Positions 34,219 through 43,497 of a stretch of 64,000 nucleotides of DNA are shown piece by piece (position 1 is the first letter of the stretch; each line of letters begins with the position of its first letter). The notes under the pieces are model-generated. The model ran no database searches. It saw only the letters and a list, made by a program, of their open reading frames with translations, and was not told the origin of the DNA. Source of the DNA: Pseudalkalibacillus sp045920555 (GTDB lineage Bacteria > Bacillota > Bacilli > Bacillales > Fictibacillaceae); contig NZ_CP174509.1 in assembly GCF_045920555.1 (NCBI RefSeq), forward strand, positions 2,852,001 through 2,916,000, written 5' to 3'. The translations under genes were made by a program, and so were the position numbers.

Positions 34219-35268
34219 ATGAGGAAAAAACTAGCAGAACTAAAAACAAAAGTAGCGCCTTATGAAAAATCTGATACCAAATCAAGCATTTATCAGCTCA
34301 TCAATACCATTCCGCCATTCTTCTTGATTTGGTTCCTTGCATATCAAAGTTTGTCTGTTTCTATTTGGATATCGTTTGCATTAGCAGTCGTAGCAGCATG
34401 TTTTGTCGTCAGAACGTTTATCATTTTTCATGACTGTACACACCAATCTTTTTTCAAAAACAAAAAAGCGAATCGAGTTCTCGGTACGATTACTGGAATC
34501 ATTACCCATTTTCCGTTTGAAAAATGGAAACGTAGTCATACGATCCATCACGCTACAAGCGGCAATCTAGATAAACGTGGAACGGGAGACGTTTGGGTAA
34601 TGACGGTTGATGAATATGTTGCTGCGACTGTTTGGGCCAGATTGTTGTACCGCTTATACCGGAATCCAATCGTTATGTTTGGGTTAGGGCCATTCTATCT
34701 TTACTTTATATCGAACCGTTTTAACCGAAAAGGGGCAGGACGAAAGGAACGATTGAACACATATTTGATCAATTTTGCGATAGCTGCTATCTATGGGCTA
34801 TTAATATGGGCCATCGGCTGGAAGGCTTTGCTGATCATACAACTCCCTATCCTTTTCGTTTCAGGCTCGCTCGGCATTTGGTTATTTTATGTCCAGCATC
34901 AATTTGAGGATTCCTACTTTGAAACGGAAGATGAGTGGGATTATGTAAAAGCGGCTGTAGATGGGAGTTCCTATTACAAGCTTCCGAAGGTGATGCAATG
35001 GTTAACAGGAAGTATTGGATTCCATCATGTACATCACTTAAGTCCACGAGTACCTAATTATAATTTGGAAAAAGCACATGAATCGACACCGCCGTTACAA
35101 AAAGTAACAACGATTACGTTTACTTCAAGTTTGAAATCGATTCGTTTCCGTTTATATGATGAGAAAAACAAATCATTTGTTAGCTTTAAAGAGGTTAAAA
35201 AACTTCTAGATACTCCAAAATCCAGAGTACACCTGAAGAATATAAGGCCAAGCCTGCAAGAAAAATAA
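34219..35268 (+). CDS. des: Membrane fatty acid desaturase
   Basis: A 349-residue acyl-lipid desaturase with membrane helices near residues 30-70 and 185-220 and the three histidine boxes HDCTH, HTIHHA and HHVHH that hold the di-iron centre. The B. subtilis homologue puts a delta-5 double bond into membrane phospholipid acyl chains at low temperature. AAGGAGG precedes the ATG. It is followed by a terminator and then the genes for its own sensor kinase and regulator, as in B. subtilis. A cold-induced, DesR-dependent promoter is visible upstream. Confidence 0.95.
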   Translation: MRKKLAELKTKVAPYEKSDTKSSIYQLINTIPPFFLIWFLAYQSLSVSIWISFALAVVAACFVVRTFIIFHDCTHQSFFKNKKANRVLGTITGIITHFPFEKWKRSHTIHHATSGNLDKRGTGDVWVMTVDEYVAATVWARLLYRLYRNPIVMFGLGPFYLYFISNRFNRKGAGRKERLNTYLINFAIAAIYGLLIWAIGWKALLIIQLPILFVSGSLGIWLFYVQHQFEDSYFETEDEWDYVKAAVDGSSYYKLPKVMQWLTGSIGFHHVHHLSPRVPNYNLEKAHESTPPLQKVTTITFTSSLKSIRFRLYDEKNKSFVSFKEVKKLLDTPKSRVHLKNIRPSLQEK

Positions 35269-35279
35269 ATACGAATGCA

Positions 35280-35310
35280 AAAGCCCTCCTATTTTGACTG
35301 GAGGGTTTTC
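35280..35310 (+). terminator. Terminator after des
   Basis: AAAGCCCTCC, ten-base loop, GGAGGGTTTTC. Confidence 0.85.
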
Positions 35311-35430
35311 TTGATAAATTAAGAAAGGTCGCCTTACTGTAAAGATGGTGTGTATGCTTTTTGTTATACTTAATGAAAGAGCTGGATGATAGACTGACGG
35401 ACATAAAGTAATAAAACAAAGGAGGCCGCT

Positions 35431-36567
35431 ATGCAGAATTGGTTTCACATCATTCCGAAAAATACGGGGCTTAGCTCCTATGTATGGATCATCTTTTGTA
35501 TTTTGCCTTTCTATTTTATTTTTCGATCATCATCAACATTGGAAATTATTTTTGGTATTTTGATGTTTTTGCTGTTTTTTGTATCGTACCGGCTATCCTT
35601 CCTTTCCAAAGGTTGGCCAGTCTATGTATGGGTGAGTATAGAAATGGCTATAAGCATCGTCATGACTTTGCTTTTTGGCTATGTTTATTTTGCACTTTTT
35701 TTAGCGTTTTTTATTGGGAATATTCAAAATAAAGTTGGATTTATAACATTATATGTGGTTCATCTTGTTAGCACGATCGCAACGATCAGTATTGTCTTCT
35801 TTAAACAAAGTGAAATGATGCTATCCCAATTTCCCTTTATCATCATTAGTTTGATCGGTGTAATCCTGTTGCCGCTTACTATGTACAATCGAATCAAACA
35901 TGAAAAATTAGAAGGACAATTAGAAGATGCAAATGAAAGGATTTCTCGGTTGATGATTATAGAAGAACGTCAGCGGATTGCGCGTGACTTACATGATACC
36001 TTGGGACAAAAGCTCTCACTCATCGGATTGAAAAGTGATTTGGCTGGAAAATTAATATACATTAATCGTGATGCGGCGAAAACCGAAATCAATGATATCC
36101 ACCAAACGGCCAGGACTGCACTAAAAGAAGTGCGTGAAATGGTTTCAGACATGAGGGGAGTAAAAATCAAAGATGAAATCGCCCATATTAAGCAAATGTT
36201 AGAAGCTGCCAATATAGAGTTCATTATAGAGGGAGACCCAGAAAGTATCACGACTCCTTTATTCGTTGAAAATGTGTTGAGTATGTGTTTAAAAGAATCT
36301 GTAACCAATGTTGTTAAGCATAGCCAGGCATCTTCCTGCAGCGTCGCAATTGAGCAATCACTGAATGAAGTAGTTATTATGATTCACGATAATGGAATCG
36401 GTATCCCTGCTCAAGAAGATTTTTTCACAGGGCATGGCCTGCAGGGGATGAGAGAACGTCTGGAATTTGTGAATGGAAGCCTGGAGATTGAGTCATCAAA
36501 CGGAACGGTACTTACTATTCGGGTTCCTAATTTTATTCAACAAACGAAACAGGAGGGGTTAGTGTGA
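35431..36567 (+). CDS. desK: Thermosensor histidine kinase DesK
   Basis: 378 residues: about five membrane helices in the first 155, then a coiled linker, the HisKA_3 dimerisation helix RQRIARDLHDTLGQKLSLIG (His in DLHD is the phosphorylation site) and an HATPase domain (MCLKESVTNVVKHSQ, HDNGIGIP, GHGLQGMRERL). It senses membrane thickness on cooling and switches from DesR phosphatase to kinase. GGAGG precedes the ATG; an extended -10 box TGTTATACT lies about 65 bases upstream. It overlaps desR by four bases. Confidence 0.93.
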   Translation: MQNWFHIIPKNTGLSSYVWIIFCILPFYFIFRSSSTLEIIFGILMFLLFFVSYRLSFLSKGWPVYVWVSIEMAISIVMTLLFGYVYFALFLAFFIGNIQNKVGFITLYVVHLVSTIATISIVFFKQSEMMLSQFPFIIISLIGVILLPLTMYNRIKHEKLEGQLEDANERISRLMIIEERQRIARDLHDTLGQKLSLIGLKSDLAGKLIYINRDAAKTEINDIHQTARTALKEVREMVSDMRGVKIKDEIAHIKQMLEAANIEFIIEGDPESITTPLFVENVLSMCLKESVTNVVKHSQASSCSVAIEQSLNEVVIMIHDNGIGIPAQEDFFTGHGLQGMRERLEFVNGSLEIESSNGTVLTIRVPNFIQQTKQEGLV

Positions 36568-37169
36568 TTCGAATTATCATTGCCGAAGATCAACGAATGT
36601 TGCTTGGAGCTCTTGGGTCTCTACTTGATTTGGAAGAAGATATGGAAGTCGTCGGTAAAGCAAGGAACGGAGAGGAGGCATTGGCTCTCGTTAAGGAACA
36701 CCAGCCCGATATCTGTATCATGGACATTGAAATGCCGTTGAAAAGCGGACTTGATGCGGCGGAAGAATTGAAGGATGATCCTTGTAAAGTGATTATTTTA
36801 ACAACCTTCGCCAGGGCGGGTTATTTCGAACGTGCACGGAGAGCCGAGGTAAAAGGCTATTTATTAAAAGACAGTCCGAGTGAGGAATTAGCAAACTCCA
36901 TCCGCGTCATTATGGACGGTCGACAAGTCTACGCTCCGGAATTAGTTGATATTGCGTATGGCGATGGTAATGAAAATCCACTGACTGAGCGTGAAAAACA
37001 AGTGATCAATCTGATTGCCGAGGGGAAAAATACCAAGGAAATCGCAAGCGAGCTCTATCTTACCAATGGGACTGTCCGTAATTATGTTTCCGTCATCCTT
37101 GATAAACTCAATGTAAGTAACCGGATTGAAGCCATTTCCCGATTTAAGGAGAAGGGTTGGTTTAAATAA
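36564..37169 (+). CDS. desR: Response regulator DesR (REC-LuxR type)
   Basis: 201 residues: a receiver domain with acidic pocket (IIAEDQ), phospho-acceptor Asp in CIMDIEMPLKSG and Lys in YLLKDSPSEE, then a LuxR-type helix-turn-helix (LTEREKQVINLIAEGKNTKE, NGTVRNYVSVILDKLNV). Its start overlaps desK (GTGTGA junction), so the two are translationally coupled. Expected target: the tandem boxes at 34104-34143, and possibly the similar box before the 37786 gene. Confidence 0.94.
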   Translation: MIRIIIAEDQRMLLGALGSLLDLEEDMEVVGKARNGEEALALVKEHQPDICIMDIEMPLKSGLDAAEELKDDPCKVIILTTFARAGYFERARRAEVKGYLLKDSPSEELANSIRVIMDGRQVYAPELVDIAYGDGNENPLTEREKQVINLIAEGKNTKEIASELYLTNGTVRNYVSVILDKLNVSNRIEAISRFKEKGWFK

Positions 37170-37241
37170 GCCCAAGGAGTTCCATTTTTGATTGTAGGTT
37201 GTTAAGAATGATACAACAATAAAAGAAGGGATGCTTTTATT

Positions 37242-37625
37242 TTAGTACACGAAAGGCTTCCCAACTTTCCGAGCAAAAGACAATGGCGGTTCCACAGATT
37301 GAAAATGGATATATAAGATGTTCGGTTTGGCAAAAAGCAAGTGATTATAAAGCGAACTCATAATGATACCGTTCCGTAAAAGAATACTTGAAAAAGGGGG
37401 GATTTCTTCCTCAAGAATGGCCGTTTCCCCCATATTCAGGTCATTGCCGTGTTGATCCAATGACTCCAACATCAATTCAGCATGAAGTTCAGCACGACTT
37501 TACCCCCCTGGATCGTAACATTCATATCTCTCTGAATCTCAATAGAACAAAACCCGTGTTCCACTTTGGCTCTCCGTTCAGTATTTTCCCGTAGTGCTGA
37601 CAAAGTGTATGGAAATCAAGTATAC
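37242..37625 (-). pseudogene. Remnant of a DUF1259 (LppY/LpqO-like) gene
   Basis: On the minus strand a piece reading NVTIQGGKVVLNF breaks off. A second frame continues ILLRNGIIMSSLYNHLLFAK and PNILYIHFQSVEPPLSFARK, which is the HGIxxxxLHNHxLxxxPxLxxxHF motif of DUF1259. The frame is broken in the middle and the start is missing. Confidence 0.6.
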
Positions 37626-37712
37626 GACACATCTTCACCATTTTTTATTCAATTTATGTTCTGGGCAAGAGTTGATGACAACTAACAACGATATGATATT
37701 TATCACCTTTTA

Positions 37713-37723
37713 ATGACAGTCAT
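37713..37723 (+). promoter_or_regulatory. DesR-like half-box before the 130-residue membrane protein
   Basis: ATGACAGTCAT followed by AACTAC echoes the ATGACA..TGTCAT and TATGACTAC blocks before des. It lies 60-70 bases upstream of the gene. Weak evidence, by eye. Confidence 0.35.
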
Positions 37724-37785
37724 AACTACAATCCGAATCTCCTTTTAAGTGATGGTAGTATCATAACAAAGGGAGACATTCAAAT

Positions 37786-38178
37786 ATGAAAAAAAGTTTA
37801 AGTGTAGGATTAATGGTCGGTATTATATCAGCATTAGCCGGAATTGTCACGGCTTATGGTATCAGTGCATCGACAGGGTTATGGTTCGATCAGTTAACGT
37901 GGCTTTCAGTCGGACTCACTTCAATCGTTACGAATTTGGCAGGTGCAAACATTTTCGCAAAATGGTTCAAGAAAACGACTAGACAGAGAATCTATTATAC
38001 ATTACTCGTGGCTGGGGTCACTTTGTTGATGACATTTAATGATATCGCAAATACACCAGAGGGTGATTTCGGAGTCGTCGCACATCTCTATATTGTCGTT
38101 GCTTTAACGTCGATCTGGTTCATTCCGACATGGCTGAAGCAAGAAAAAGTAGCCTTCCGTCTAAACCAACATGGGTAA
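37786..38178 (+). CDS. Four-helix membrane protein of unknown function
   Basis: 130 residues with four predicted membrane helices (LMVGIISALAGIVTAYGISA, LTWLSVGLTSIVTNLAGANI, IYYTLLVAGVTLLMTF, LYIVVALTSIWFIPTW). I do not recognise a characterised family. AAGGGAGA precedes the ATG. A DesR-like motif upstream and the position next to desKR hint at a membrane-related role, but that is only a suggestion. Confidence 0.75.
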   Translation: MKKSLSVGLMVGIISALAGIVTAYGISASTGLWFDQLTWLSVGLTSIVTNLAGANIFAKWFKKTTRQRIYYTLLVAGVTLLMTFNDIANTPEGDFGVVAHLYIVVALTSIWFIPTWLKQEKVAFRLNQHG

Positions 38179-38720
38179 AAATACATCTAATGCCCACCAT
38201 TAAATGTTCATTGTACGGGTTTTTGCTGTACTATTCCTTCTTATACAAACTTTTCCATGGTATCAATTAATGGGGAAGAATGAATACATTGCGTTCAATT
38301 AAATATCCGAGGGTAGCAATGCTTCGACATTTTCCAACTTTTCTCTCTCCTAATTTGGAATAGACACAGTGTTTTATTAATCAGATAAATAAATGATATA
38401 TGATATGGTTTTCCATCAAAATTGCGCTCTATACGTAATGAATTCCAATTGAATTCAGAGAACTTCAATTCTATCCTCCTTAGCGGGTAGTTATTATATT
38501 CACTATTATCATGGGAACTTACGTTCTATTTTGCAAATCAAGTGTTCTTATATAATTAGACCTATTTTTAAGTGAAGAAGGGATTAAAAGGGTTTATATT
38601 GAATTCTAGGTTATTCCAGAAAAGGGCCAGATCGTATTATAAGGTCAACCAGTCATTTCTGGTTGGCATTTTTCATGGTTTAATAGGGGTAGCCGGAGTA
38701 TAAGAAAAGGTGGGGTTTCT
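38179..38720. other. Intergenic region, no gene recognised
   Basis: 540 bases without a gene. A hairpin at 38644-38673 is annotated separately. TATAAT near 38555 has no convincing -35 box, so a small RNA ending at that hairpin is possible but unsupported. Confidence 0.45.
38644..38673 (+). terminator. Terminator-like hairpin without an obvious gene upstream
   Basis: GTCAACCAG, TCATTT loop, CTGGTTGGC, then ATTTTTC. It may end a small RNA or be a remnant. Confidence 0.55.
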
Positions 38721-39155
38721 ATGGCAATGACAAAAGGGGTAAACCATGTAGGGTTAAGCGTAACGAATTTGGAGGAAACAAAAGATTTCTTTGTAGAGAT
38801 CCTTGAATTTCAAGTATTAAAATATGTGGAAGGTGGACATGCTTTTGTCACTGATGGGGATACGATAATTACCTTATGGCAAACAGCGGAGGAGAAAGCA
38901 GATGTAAAAACAGCAGGTTTACATCATCTTGCTTTTCAGGTAGAATCTGTGACTGTCTTGCGCAAAATCGAAGAGCGAATGAAACAAAAAAATATTCGCC
39001 TGCAATTTGACGGCATAGGCGTACGGGGGCAGGAAGATGGGTTTATTGCACTTTTCTGTTATGAACCAAGCGGAATTCGCATTGAATTAGCTACATCAGA
39101 AAAAGACCTGTTAGGGGATATTCCCATCATTGGCGGCTGCGGTGCGTTAGATTAA
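38721..39155 (+). CDS. VOC family (glyoxalase/dioxygenase fold) protein
   Basis: 144 residues with two beta-alpha-beta-beta-beta units: GVNHVGLSVTNLEETKDFFV at the start gives the first metal His, GLHHLAFQVESV the second, and EPSGIRIELA the glutamate. Length and pattern match glyoxalase I/fosfomycin-resistance-like VOC proteins. The substrate is not predictable. The ATG has AAAGGTGGGG upstream. It stands alone, with an IS remnant downstream. Confidence 0.85.
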   Translation: MAMTKGVNHVGLSVTNLEETKDFFVEILEFQVLKYVEGGHAFVTDGDTIITLWQTAEEKADVKTAGLHHLAFQVESVTVLRKIEERMKQKNIRLQFDGIGVRGQEDGFIALFCYEPSGIRIELATSEKDLLGDIPIIGGCGALD

Positions 39156-39497
39156 CAGAAAGAATAATGTGGCCTTTGCTGCGAGGAATCAAATATATCT
39201 ATTTCAGGTGAATAGCCAGAGGAAACATTTGCTGAAGCACTTCAAAAAGTGTGGGAAAACCCTGAGCCGAAATTGCAGCATCTTTCTTCAAGGAGTACAG
39301 GCGGTGTAATTTTGTGCTGATGGCAGCTACGTGTTCCCACCACTCTGCCGTTTGATAAAGATGTATCAAAATTATCTGGTTGGAGCTCCTTTTAGAAAGC
39401 TTTTTTACTTTACCTTCTGTAACTAACAGGTTACGTTAGTACAATAAGAAACAGTCTTAAATATATCAAACGAAAACGAATACCTCTGGCTATGAAC
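39156..39497. other. Intergenic stretch between the VOC gene and the IS remnant
   Basis: No intact gene; short broken frames only, probably part of decayed mobile DNA. Confidence 0.45.
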
Positions 39498-39910
39498 AAA
39501 GCTACAAGATTTACGAATGTAAAGATTGAACAGGGTGCCCACTAAAGCCTCAATGTACAAAAGCCAAAGGACATCGTCAGGTACATATCAATCCTGTATA
39601 TGAGTAAATAAAAGCAAAGGCAAAAGCAGCCCTTGAATGTGAAACCGGAGCTTCGATCTATGCTCGGCGTAAAGTAGAAGTAGAAAGCGTGTTCGGTCAC
39701 ATCAAGGACAATCGGTCGTTCTGCAGATTTTCCTTGCGGGGGATTAAGAAAGTCCATACGGAGTTTGGAATTGTGGCATTGACACACTTCTTGAAAGTAG
39801 CAGGCATCCTCCTCGCTAATTTTAGAGATAAAGCCAAAAAAGGAAAGCAGATAAAGAGAAACACTTGGTTCTGTTTATCTGCTTTATTTAAGGGACTTTT
39901 CGACAGCCCC
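39498..39910 (+). mobile_element. 3' remnant of an IS1182-type transposase and its right end
   Basis: Interrupted frames keep the IS1182-family transposase C-terminus: IYECKD, KAKGHRQVHINP, ARRKVEVESVFGHIKDNRSF, GIKKVHTEFGIVALTHFLKV. Downstream, GGGACTTTTCGACAGCCCC (39892-39910) is the likely right terminal inverted repeat. The 5' half and the left end are absent, so the element is immobile. It lies 80 bases from the stop of the AmhX-like gene. Confidence 0.75.
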
Positions 39911-39989
39911 TTTGTTTCATTCCTGGCAGACAGAGTTGGTATTCTAAGGTTTATAATAAATGTTGTTACACGTTATGGGGAGACTTATT

Positions 39990-41117
39990 TTATAAACCGT
40001 ATGTATTTAGTACAGCTCTATACAATATATTCACTCCATGCATCAGTGCTTGATCATTAAATGTCATATGAGGGTGATGTAATCCTGGCTTCAAGTCACA
40101 TCCTAGTCCTAGCATAGTAGCTTTTAAGGAAGGTCGTTTAATAGTGTAAAAATGAAAGTCATCTCCTCCAGGAGTGACTAGTGGTTGATCAATATTTTCC
40201 TCCCCAAGTATTTCGCCAATCGATTTTTTCATAATTACGATTGCTTCTTCATTTGTTTTCGCAGCTGCAATCTGGTCTGTATTAGATATACCTATTTCCA
40301 CATCATACAAATTTCTAATAGCATCAAATATCCTATTTACTTTAGTTTCGAGTTCTTCCATTAGTTCGTTATTTTGTGCTCTTAAATCCAAGGAAAAGGA
40401 AGCATTTCCTGGTATGATATTGGCATTTTTCCCCCCAGCCTGAAAGTTAGTCATCTTGACAGAATGTGGTACACGGGGATCCAGGTGGATCTTGTTAATC
40501 ATATTGACAATTTGTGCTCCAATTTCAATGGCGTTTTGGTTCTGATGTGGCCTTGCTCCGTGTGCATCATGGCCTTTTAACTCAACATTGTACATTTTAG
40601 CTGCCCCATGGACTATCACAGGGGTAGCTCTTCCCATTTTCGTTTCTTGTTCCGGTCTTAGATGGATACCGAATAAATAATCAACGTCATCAACAACTTC
40701 TTTTTCTACCATTTTTAACGCTCCAGCACCTTTTTCTTCAGCCGGTTGAAAGATCAATTTAATAGCGACTTTATCCTTTAACCCTTCATTTTGCTCCAAT
40801 CTCCACAGCAGCCCCAGTACCATTGCCATGTGGGCATCATGGCCACATGAATGATTCGCTTGAAATTTTCCATTAACCTCCTGCCATAAGGCATCGATAT
40901 CTGCGCGAACTGCCACAACAGGAAGCCCCTTATTAAAGTTTCCGTATTTCCCCATGACCCCCGTACAGTCCTTAAAGGTTGTAATGTCACATCCACTGTT
41001 TTCTAACAAGGATGAAATATAATTAGTGGTTTTTACCTCTTCCCAACTAATTTCAGCGTGATTGTGTAAATATTGAAAAGTATCTTTTACTCGTTGTGCT
41101 ATCGTTTCTACTTTCAT
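39990..41117 (-). CDS. amhX: AmhX-like M20 amidohydrolase (N-acyl-L-amino acid hydrolase)
   Basis: A 375-residue M20D-type hydrolase. Metal and catalytic motifs: VRADIDALWQEV, NHSCGHDAHMAMVLGLLW (Cys, His), FQPAEEKGAGA (catalytic Glu), GIHLRPEQE and HHPHMTFNDQAL. It is closest in pattern to B. subtilis AmhX. It starts two bases after the RpiR gene stop on the same strand and is divergent from a YfcC transporter and an N-acylamino-acid racemase. The likely reaction is removal of succinyl or acetyl from N-acyl-L-amino acids after racemisation. Confidence 0.88.
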   Translation of the reverse strand: MKVETIAQRVKDTFQYLHNHAEISWEEVKTTNYISSLLENSGCDITTFKDCTGVMGKYGNFNKGLPVVAVRADIDALWQEVNGKFQANHSCGHDAHMAMVLGLLWRLEQNEGLKDKVAIKLIFQPAEEKGAGALKMVEKEVVDDVDYLFGIHLRPEQETKMGRATPVIVHGAAKMYNVELKGHDAHGARPHQNQNAIEIGAQIVNMINKIHLDPRVPHSVKMTNFQAGGKNANIIPGNASFSLDLRAQNNELMEELETKVNRIFDAIRNLYDVEIGISNTDQIAAAKTNEEAIVIMKKSIGEILGEENIDQPLVTPGGDDFHFYTIKRPSLKATMLGLGCDLKPGLHHPHMTFNDQALMHGVNILYRAVLNTYGL

Positions 41118-41119
41118 TA

Positions 41120-41941
41120 CTATTCGCCTTCCTTTATGAAAAATTTATATGTAGATCGAATTTTTCCTCGATCCTCTACTCTTTGAATCATTTCATGCAG
41201 CAAGGAATTGACCAGTGAAAGTGTGACTGGACCCTTGCTCAATAGAGTTTTGTTATTCGAGTTAATAGGAATCACCAGATCTGCAAATTCCACAATTGGG
41301 GATACCCTGGAATCTGTGATTGCTACCACCTTGATCCCTTTGCTTTTAGCCTCCTCGGCTAATCGAATGGTATCCAGTGCATACCGATAGAAAGAAAAGA
41401 TGACAATGCATGCTTTTTCAGGTAGCAAATCAAGTAATCCAGCGTCATTCTCAGGGCGGTATAAAACTGCATTTCCTAAAGTGTAATTTAAATTAAAATA
41501 CATCCAGTGGGCATATGAAAACGAATGATAATAACCGGCTACCACTACTCTTTCACTATTGATAATGGTATCTACGACTTGTTCCATTTTTTCTATTTCT
41601 AGATGTTCCATATTGTTTCTTATATGGGCTATATCTGTACTCATGCTTTTGGAAAAACTGTTGGTTTCACGAATGTCTTCATCATAAATTTCATTTGTTT
41701 GTTTTAGATCTAATAGGTGCTTTCGTACTTCTTGTTGTAAATCACTGTAACCTGAATACCCGATTGTATGGCAAAATCGGATCACCATTGTTTCACTGAC
41801 ACCAATAATACTTCCCACTTTTTTTGCTGGATGTATAGCGAATATCATTGGTTCTGATAACAAGTGATCTGCTACTTTTTTTAACCCTTTGGTCAAGGTT
41901 GGAAAATTTTTGTTGGTCTGAATTAAGTATTTCGGCTGCAT
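41120..41941 (-). CDS. MurR/RpiR family transcriptional regulator
   Basis: 273 residues: N-terminal HTH_6 domain (KVADHLLSEPMIFAIHPAKK, GVSETMVIRFCHTIGYSGYS) and a C-terminal SIS ligand-binding domain (IINSERVVVAGYYHSFSYAH, VAITDSRVSPIVEFADLVIP). It is cotranscribed with amhX and divergent from the transporter-racemase genes. A symmetrical TAAAGT..ACTTTA element in the divergent promoter is its probable operator. The ligand is probably a substrate or product of the module. Confidence 0.9.
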   Translation of the reverse strand: MQPKYLIQTNKNFPTLTKGLKKVADHLLSEPMIFAIHPAKKVGSIIGVSETMVIRFCHTIGYSGYSDLQQEVRKHLLDLKQTNEIYDEDIRETNSFSKSMSTDIAHIRNNMEHLEIEKMEQVVDTIINSERVVVAGYYHSFSYAHWMYFNLNYTLGNAVLYRPENDAGLLDLLPEKACIVIFSFYRYALDTIRLAEEAKSKGIKVVAITDSRVSPIVEFADLVIPINSNNKTLLSKGPVTLSLVNSLLHEMIQRVEDRGKIRSTYKFFIKEGE

Positions 41942-41980
41942 ATGCTCCCTGCCTTTTTAAAGTTTTTGCAATATTTAGTA

Positions 41981-42009
41981 TTGAATTAAAGTATAAACTT
42001 TATTATAAT
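41981..42009 (+). promoter_or_regulatory. Promoter with embedded inverted-repeat operator for yfcC-racemase
   Basis: TTGAAT (41981-41986), 17-base spacer, TATAAT (42004-42009). The spacer holds TAAAGT-ATAA-ACTTTA (41987-42002), perfect 6-base arms, so a regulator bound there would block or remodel the promoter. Confidence 0.7.
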
Positions 42010-42057
42010 CTACTGCAAGTAAAGTTTTTTGAAAAATCTAACAATGGGAGGATAATT

Positions 42058-43497
42058 ATGAATGAAGAGGAAATGAAGAACGAAAGGCATTACAATCCAA
42101 TAAGCAAGCGAAAAAAACTAGTATTACCCGATGCTTACGTCATTTTATTTGGGATATTAGTATTGGCTGCACTGCTCACTTATCTCATTCCAGCAGGAAG
42201 TTTTGAAAGAGAAACGACGGAATCAGGAAAATCTCTTATTATACCTGGCAGTTATGAAAGAATCGAACAGCAGCCGACAGGCTTTATCGAACTGTTCCGA
42301 GCTATACAAGATGGAATGGTACAAGGTGCTAGTTTAATTTTTTTAGTGTTAATCATCGGTGGGGCATTTGCCGTTATTGAATCCACCGGGGCTATTGACG
42401 CCATGATCATGAAAACCATCAAAAAAACCAAAAATAAAGAGTATTTGTTAATTATTTTTGTGTCATTGGTATTTTCTATTTTTGGCGGATTAGGAATTAT
42501 CGTTAATGCTGTTATTGCTTTTATTCCTATCGGGATTATTCTTGCGCGGTCTATGAAAATGGATGCAGTAGTCGGGGTGGCCATCATTTATTTAGGGGCT
42601 TATTCGGGATTTTCCATCGGTTTTCTTGATCCTTTAACCACAGGGTTTGCACAACAAATTGCAGGACTCCCCTTATTCTCTGGTATTGGTTACCGTATTC
42701 TTATATATATTACTATCTGGTCAGTTACGGTCGCTTATATATGGTGGTACGCCAATAAAGTAAAAAAAGACCCTTCGAAAAGTGTTTTAGGAATCAATAG
42801 ATTTCCAAATTACAATGAAAAGAGTATGGAAGATGCTCCATCCGAATTAACTGGCATACATAAGTTAGTGGTGACCTGGTTAGTAATTGGAATTAGTACT
42901 TACGTTTTTGGAGTGTTCCAATTAGGATGGTCTTTGAATGAAATGGCTGCTATGTTTATCGTAATCGCAATAGGTACTGCCATTATAGCTAAAATCAGTG
43001 CTAACGATTTAGTGGCAGAATTTATGAACGGGGCAAAAGGAATCGTTTATGGAGCCTTGATTATTGGTATGGCAAGATCCATTGTAGTAGTACTTGAAAA
43101 TGGCATGATCTTGGATACCATTGTGCAGGCTATGGCTGTAGTCATGGAACCTTTTTCGAATGTTACAGGAGCAATCATTATGTTTATCGCTAACGGAATA
43201 TTTAATCTGATTGTTTCATCTGGAAGTGGACAAGCTGCAATAGTGATGCCAATCATGACACCTTTAGCAGACTTGATGGATGTCCCTCGACAAGTTGCTG
43301 TCCAAGCCTATTCCATGGGGGATGGTTTTACCAATATTATTACTCCACTTTCTGGGGTCTTGATGGCAAACCTGGCAATCGCAGGGATACCATGGACGAA
43401 GTGGATTAAATTTGCTTTTCCATTAGTCATTATTTGGTATGTAGTAGGGGTCATATATTTGAGCATAGGTGTTTTAATGAACTGGGGGCCAATATAA
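42058..43497 (+). CDS. YfcC family (DcuC superfamily) transporter
   Basis: 479 residues with about 12 membrane segments and the YfcC signatures TYLIPAGSFERE near the N-terminus, FLVLIIGGAFAVIESTGAID, and VSSGSGQAAIVMPIMTPLAD late in the protein. I start at the ATG 42058, which has GGGAGG upstream; the frame remains open much further but runs through the divergent promoter. It abuts the racemase gene. Presumed import of N-acyl amino acids or peptides for the racemase/AmhX pair. A second member is at 46853. Confidence 0.87.
   Translation: MNEEEMKNERHYNPISKRKKLVLPDAYVILFGILVLAALLTYLIPAGSFERETTESGKSLIIPGSYERIEQQPTGFIELFRAIQDGMVQGASLIFLVLIIGGAFAVIESTGAIDAMIMKTIKKTKNKEYLLIIFVSLVFSIFGGLGIIVNAVIAFIPIGIILARSMKMDAVVGVAIIYLGAYSGFSIGFLDPLTTGFAQQIAGLPLFSGIGYRILIYITIWSVTVAYIWWYANKVKKDPSKSVLGINRFPNYNEKSMEDAPSELTGIHKLVVTWLVIGISTYVFGVFQLGWSLNEMAAMFIVIAIGTAIIAKISANDLVAEFMNGAKGIVYGALIIGMARSIVVVLENGMILDTIVQAMAVVMEPFSNVTGAIIMFIANGIFNLIVSSGSGQAAIVMPIMTPLADLMDVPRQVAVQAYSMGDGFTNIITPLSGVLMANLAIAGIPWTKWIKFAFPLVIIWYVVGVIYLSIGVLMNWGPI

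Noticed and set aside
39689..40060. 123-codon plus frame as an intact transposase
   Set aside because: It holds only the last third of an IS1182 transposase and then runs into the AmhX gene on the other strand.
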